From Clostridium sp. (lineage in GTDB: Bacteria; Bacillota; Clostridia; Clostridiales; Clostridiaceae): 26,236 nt of DNA. The notes under the pieces are model-generated. The model worked only from the letters and a program-made list of their open reading frames with translations, was not told the DNA's origin and did not search any database. Shown piece by piece: positions 24,478 to 26,236 of the stretch. The DNA is taken from contig DPOH01000141.1 of the NCBI GenBank assembly GCA_003539755.1, positions 1-26,236 of the forward strand, read 5' to 3'. Positions within the stretch are counted from its first letter, which is position 1. Every line of letters begins with the position of its first letter. Both the position numbers and the translations under genes were made by a program.

Positions 24478-24499
24478 TTTGTTTACAATTTGTTTACAA
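24478..24499. repeat. Tandem 11-bp direct repeat upstream of the yicC promoter
   Basis: TTTGTTTACAA occurs twice with no spacer (24478-24488 and 24489-24499, plus strand). The copies are identical and fall three bases upstream of the yicC -35 hexamer, about one helical turn apart. Each copy contains an imperfect TTGT/ACAA dyad. This is a plausible activator or repressor site; the protein is not identified. Confidence 0.6.
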
Positions 24500-24514
24500 T
24501 TATTTTAAAAGTAC

Positions 24515-24567
24515 TTAAAAAAGCTGTAGATTAAAAAATACATACAGATATTTTTCAATCTACAGCT
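24515..24567 (-). terminator. Intrinsic terminator of the purine permease gene
   Basis: AGCTGTAGATT (24522-24532) and AATCTACAGCT (24557-24567) form a perfect 11-bp stem, which can continue inward through A/T-rich arms (AAAAATA with TATTTTT). On the minus strand it is followed by six T. It starts 23 nt after the permease stop codon. Confidence 0.93.
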
Positions 24568-24590
24568 AGATTAAATTTAACTTTCTACAA

Positions 24591-25970
24591 TTACTTTAAC
24601 AAGAACAATTTAAGTATGAATACAATTGCTAAAATTATCATTACCCATGATATTTTTTTCTTTTCATTTTCTTTAGCAAATAATAAATTATATAAGATAT
24701 TTACTATTACATATACCAAAACTCCAATTGTCAATCCATCACCAATACTATAAGTAAGAGGCATCATTGCTATTGTTAAAAATGCTGGAACACCTTCTGT
24801 TATATCTTCAAATTCGATATTTTTAACTGCTCCAAGCATTAAATAACCAACATATATTAGTGCAGGCGCTGTTGCACAAGATGGTATTGCAATAAATATT
24901 GGCGAAAAAAACATAGCTATTAAAAATAATACTCCTGAAGTTATTGCTGTCCATCCTGTTCTTCCACCTGCTGCAACACCTGTTGAGCTTTCAACATATG
25001 TTGTTACTGTTGATACTCCTAAGCATGCTCCAATTGTAGTACCAATTGCATCTGCCATCAATGCTTTTCCTACATTAGGAACATTTCCATTTTCATCAAG
25101 CATACCTGCTCTTGAGCTTACACCAACCAAAGTACCTACTGTATCAAAGAAATCCACAAATAAAAATGTGCATACTACAACTATAAAATTCATTATATTA
25201 CTTGGATGTAAAACATAAGCCAAATCAATTTTCCCTGCTACTGGTGCTATACTTTCAAACTTAAATATACCATCAGGCAAATAAATTCCTAGAGCTGCTG
25301 CAGCTTCAGTATTTGAAATAGCATATGCCCACGCTAATAATGTACTAACAACAATTCCTATTAGTATTGCTCCCCTAACTTGTTTCTTATCAAGTACAGC
25401 TATAATTATCAATCCAATTAATGCAATTAAAACAGTTGGAAGGTGGAAATCACCTAAAGCTAAATAAGTTGATTCATTAGCAACTACAAGACCACTTCCT
25501 GTAAGTCCTATAAAGGCAATAAATAGGCCAATACCTGCCGTTACTGCATGCTTCATATTCATTGGTATTGCATTTACAACAGCTTCTCTTATTTTAAATA
25601 AAGACATTAATATAAAAATTATACCTTCAACAAATACTGCTGTTAAAGCAATGTGCCATGATATACCTTTACCAAGTACTACAGAATAAGCAAAATAAGC
25701 ATTCAATCCCATTCCTGAAGCTAGTACAAAAGGAAGATTAGCATATACTCCCATAAATATACTCGCTATTGCTGCAGCTAAACAAGTTGCTGTTACTATA
25801 GCGCCTTTTTCCATTCCCATTCCATCTGATCCTAATATATTCGGATTTACTGCTATAATATAAGCCATAGTCAAGAATGTAGTAATACCAGCCATAATCT
25901 CCTTTTTGAAATCAACTTTTTCATTAGAACGAATATCAAAAAATCTTCCTTTAGTTTTTGTTTTTTCCAT
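24591..25970 (-). CDS. NCS2/AzgA-family purine (guanine/hypoxanthine) permease
   Basis: This is an inner-membrane proton-coupled nucleobase transporter. The 459-aa product begins with a soluble FFDIRSNEKVDFKKEIMAGI segment and continues with TTFLTMAYIIAVNPNIL (about 31-47), the AzgA-type signature. About 12 to 14 hydrophobic spans follow, including LPFVLASGMGLNAYFAYSVV, VDFFDTVGTLVGVSSRAG (about 272-289) and STVTTYVESSTGVAAGGRTGWTA. These match PbuG/PbuO-like adenine/guanine/hypoxanthine permeases; exact specificity cannot be read from sequence. The ATG has GGAGG 7 nt upstream. It is a single-gene unit with its own promoter, a leader of about 157 nt and a strong terminator. No canonical purine riboswitch core is visible, although such genes often have one. 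Confidence 0.92.
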   Translation of the reverse strand: MEKTKTKGRFFDIRSNEKVDFKKEIMAGITTFLTMAYIIAVNPNILGSDGMGMEKGAIVTATCLAAAIASIFMGVYANLPFVLASGMGLNAYFAYSVVLGKGISWHIALTAVFVEGIIFILMSLFKIREAVVNAIPMNMKHAVTAGIGLFIAFIGLTGSGLVVANESTYLALGDFHLPTVLIALIGLIIIAVLDKKQVRGAILIGIVVSTLLAWAYAISNTEAAAALGIYLPDGIFKFESIAPVAGKIDLAYVLHPSNIMNFIVVVCTFLFVDFFDTVGTLVGVSSRAGMLDENGNVPNVGKALMADAIGTTIGACLGVSTVTTYVESSTGVAAGGRTGWTAITSGVLFLIAMFFSPIFIAIPSCATAPALIYVGYLMLGAVKNIEFEDITEGVPAFLTIAMMPLTYSIGDGLTIGVLVYVIVNILYNLLFAKENEKKKISWVMIILAIVFILKLFLLK

Positions 25971-25992
25971 TTTTATACCTCCGAAAATTAAA

Positions 25993-26120
25993 CTGAATTA
26001 AATGGTAATTATCCTATTTCTACATCCAAGATTTTTATTTTATAAATATAATTCCAATATTCAGATTTTGACTGAACAAATTACTTGTTGACAAAAATTT
26101 CAACCGAAAACAATTTGTCC
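25993..26120 (-). promoter_or_regulatory. Structured 5' leader of the permease gene (possible cis-regulatory RNA)
   Basis: In minus-strand RNA an outer stem GGACAAATT / AATTTGTTC (26112-26120 with 26074-26082) encloses GTTGA / TCAAC (26100-26104 with 26087-26091). A CTGAAT segment (26059-26064) can pair upstream as CTGAA with TTCAG (26072-26076), or as the full hexamer with ATTCAG (25993-25998). The second choice is reinforced by TGGAATTAT / ATAATTACCA (26048-26056 with 26003-26012). The two pairings exclude each other. It matches no riboswitch class that I recognise. Confidence 0.45.
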
Positions 26121-26134
26121 CTTTAAACAATTTC

Positions 26135-26163
26135 ATTATACATCTATATACGAACATTGTCAT
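26135..26163 (-). promoter_or_regulatory. Sigma-A promoter of the purine permease
   Basis: Minus strand: ATGACA (26158-26163), 17-bp spacer, perfect TATAAT (26135-26140), with a predicted start near 26128. The spacer carries a plus-strand ACGAACATT sequence resembling one half of a PurR box (CCGAAC core with flanking A/T), but a properly spaced inverted partner is not evident. Confidence 0.75.
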
Positions 26164-26236
26164 TTGCTTTAATTTTATTTTTTGTTTTATAACGAATTAT
26201 ATCATTTTTTTTTCTCTTATTTTTTTTTTTTTTTTT

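Noticed and set aside
25971..26236. Guanine/purine riboswitch ahead of the NCS2 permease
   Set aside because: I looked on the minus strand for the conserved junction and loop sequences of the purine class and did not find them; only a loosely similar TTTCTAC string occurs, and it is on the plus strand.
1..26236. CRISPR array, prophage, insertion sequence or defence island
   Set aside because: No regularly spaced repeats, transposase, integrase, phage structural or nuclease-defence genes; all large frames are recognisable core genes.

Overview
The window is ordinary chromosomal core from a low-GC, endospore-forming Firmicute, most likely Clostridium sensu stricto. The evidence is the strongly A+T-rich sequence, sporulation genes (spoVM, ylbJ) and a gene order almost identical to the Bacillus subtilis yloC-remA-gmk-rpoZ-coaBC-priA-def-fmt-rsmB-rlmN-prpC-prkC-rsgA-rpe-thiN-spoVM / rpmB (opposite strand) / yloU-yloV run. 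The genus is an inference from gene order and composition. I see no phage, insertion sequence, CRISPR array, tRNA or rRNA.

Layout. Two plus-strand genes open the window: tmcAL (229-1425) and ylbJ (1600-2769), with a structured non-coding element between them. Everything else except rpmB is on the minus strand. Reading in the minus direction from the right edge, the transcription units are: (1) an NCS2/AzgA purine permease with a long leader that can fold in alternative ways, ending at a strong hairpin; (2) yicC-remA-gmk-rpoZ-coaBC, with a good promoter preceded by a tandem 11-bp repeat, ending at a terminator that uses the last coaBC codons; (3) priA-def-fmt-yugP-rsmB-rlmN-stp-prkC, ending at a hairpin; (4) rsgA-rpe-thiN-spoVM, whose apparent promoter lies inside the preceding terminator and which ends at a minus-specific terminator; (5) asp23-fakA, divergent from rpmB; (6) recG-rsmD-coaD and a coiled-coil gene that converges on and overlaps ylbJ.

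How the genes fit together. The content is growth-linked housekeeping: translation start and protein N-terminal processing (fmt, def), rRNA and ribosome maturation (rsmB, rlmN, rsmD, rsgA, rpmB), tRNA modification (tmcAL), CoA synthesis (coaBC, coaD), replication restart and recombination (priA, recG), purine and thiamine nucleotide metabolism (gmk, permease, thiN), fatty-acid activation (fakA), the PrkC/Stp Ser/Thr phosphorylation pair, and sporulation (spoVM, ylbJ).

I found no convincing new multi-gene system. The items worth a second look are small: an overlooked 23-codon spoVM, the permease leader, the structured element at 1469-1528, the tandem repeat upstream of yicC, and the promoter nested in a terminator between prkC and rsgA.
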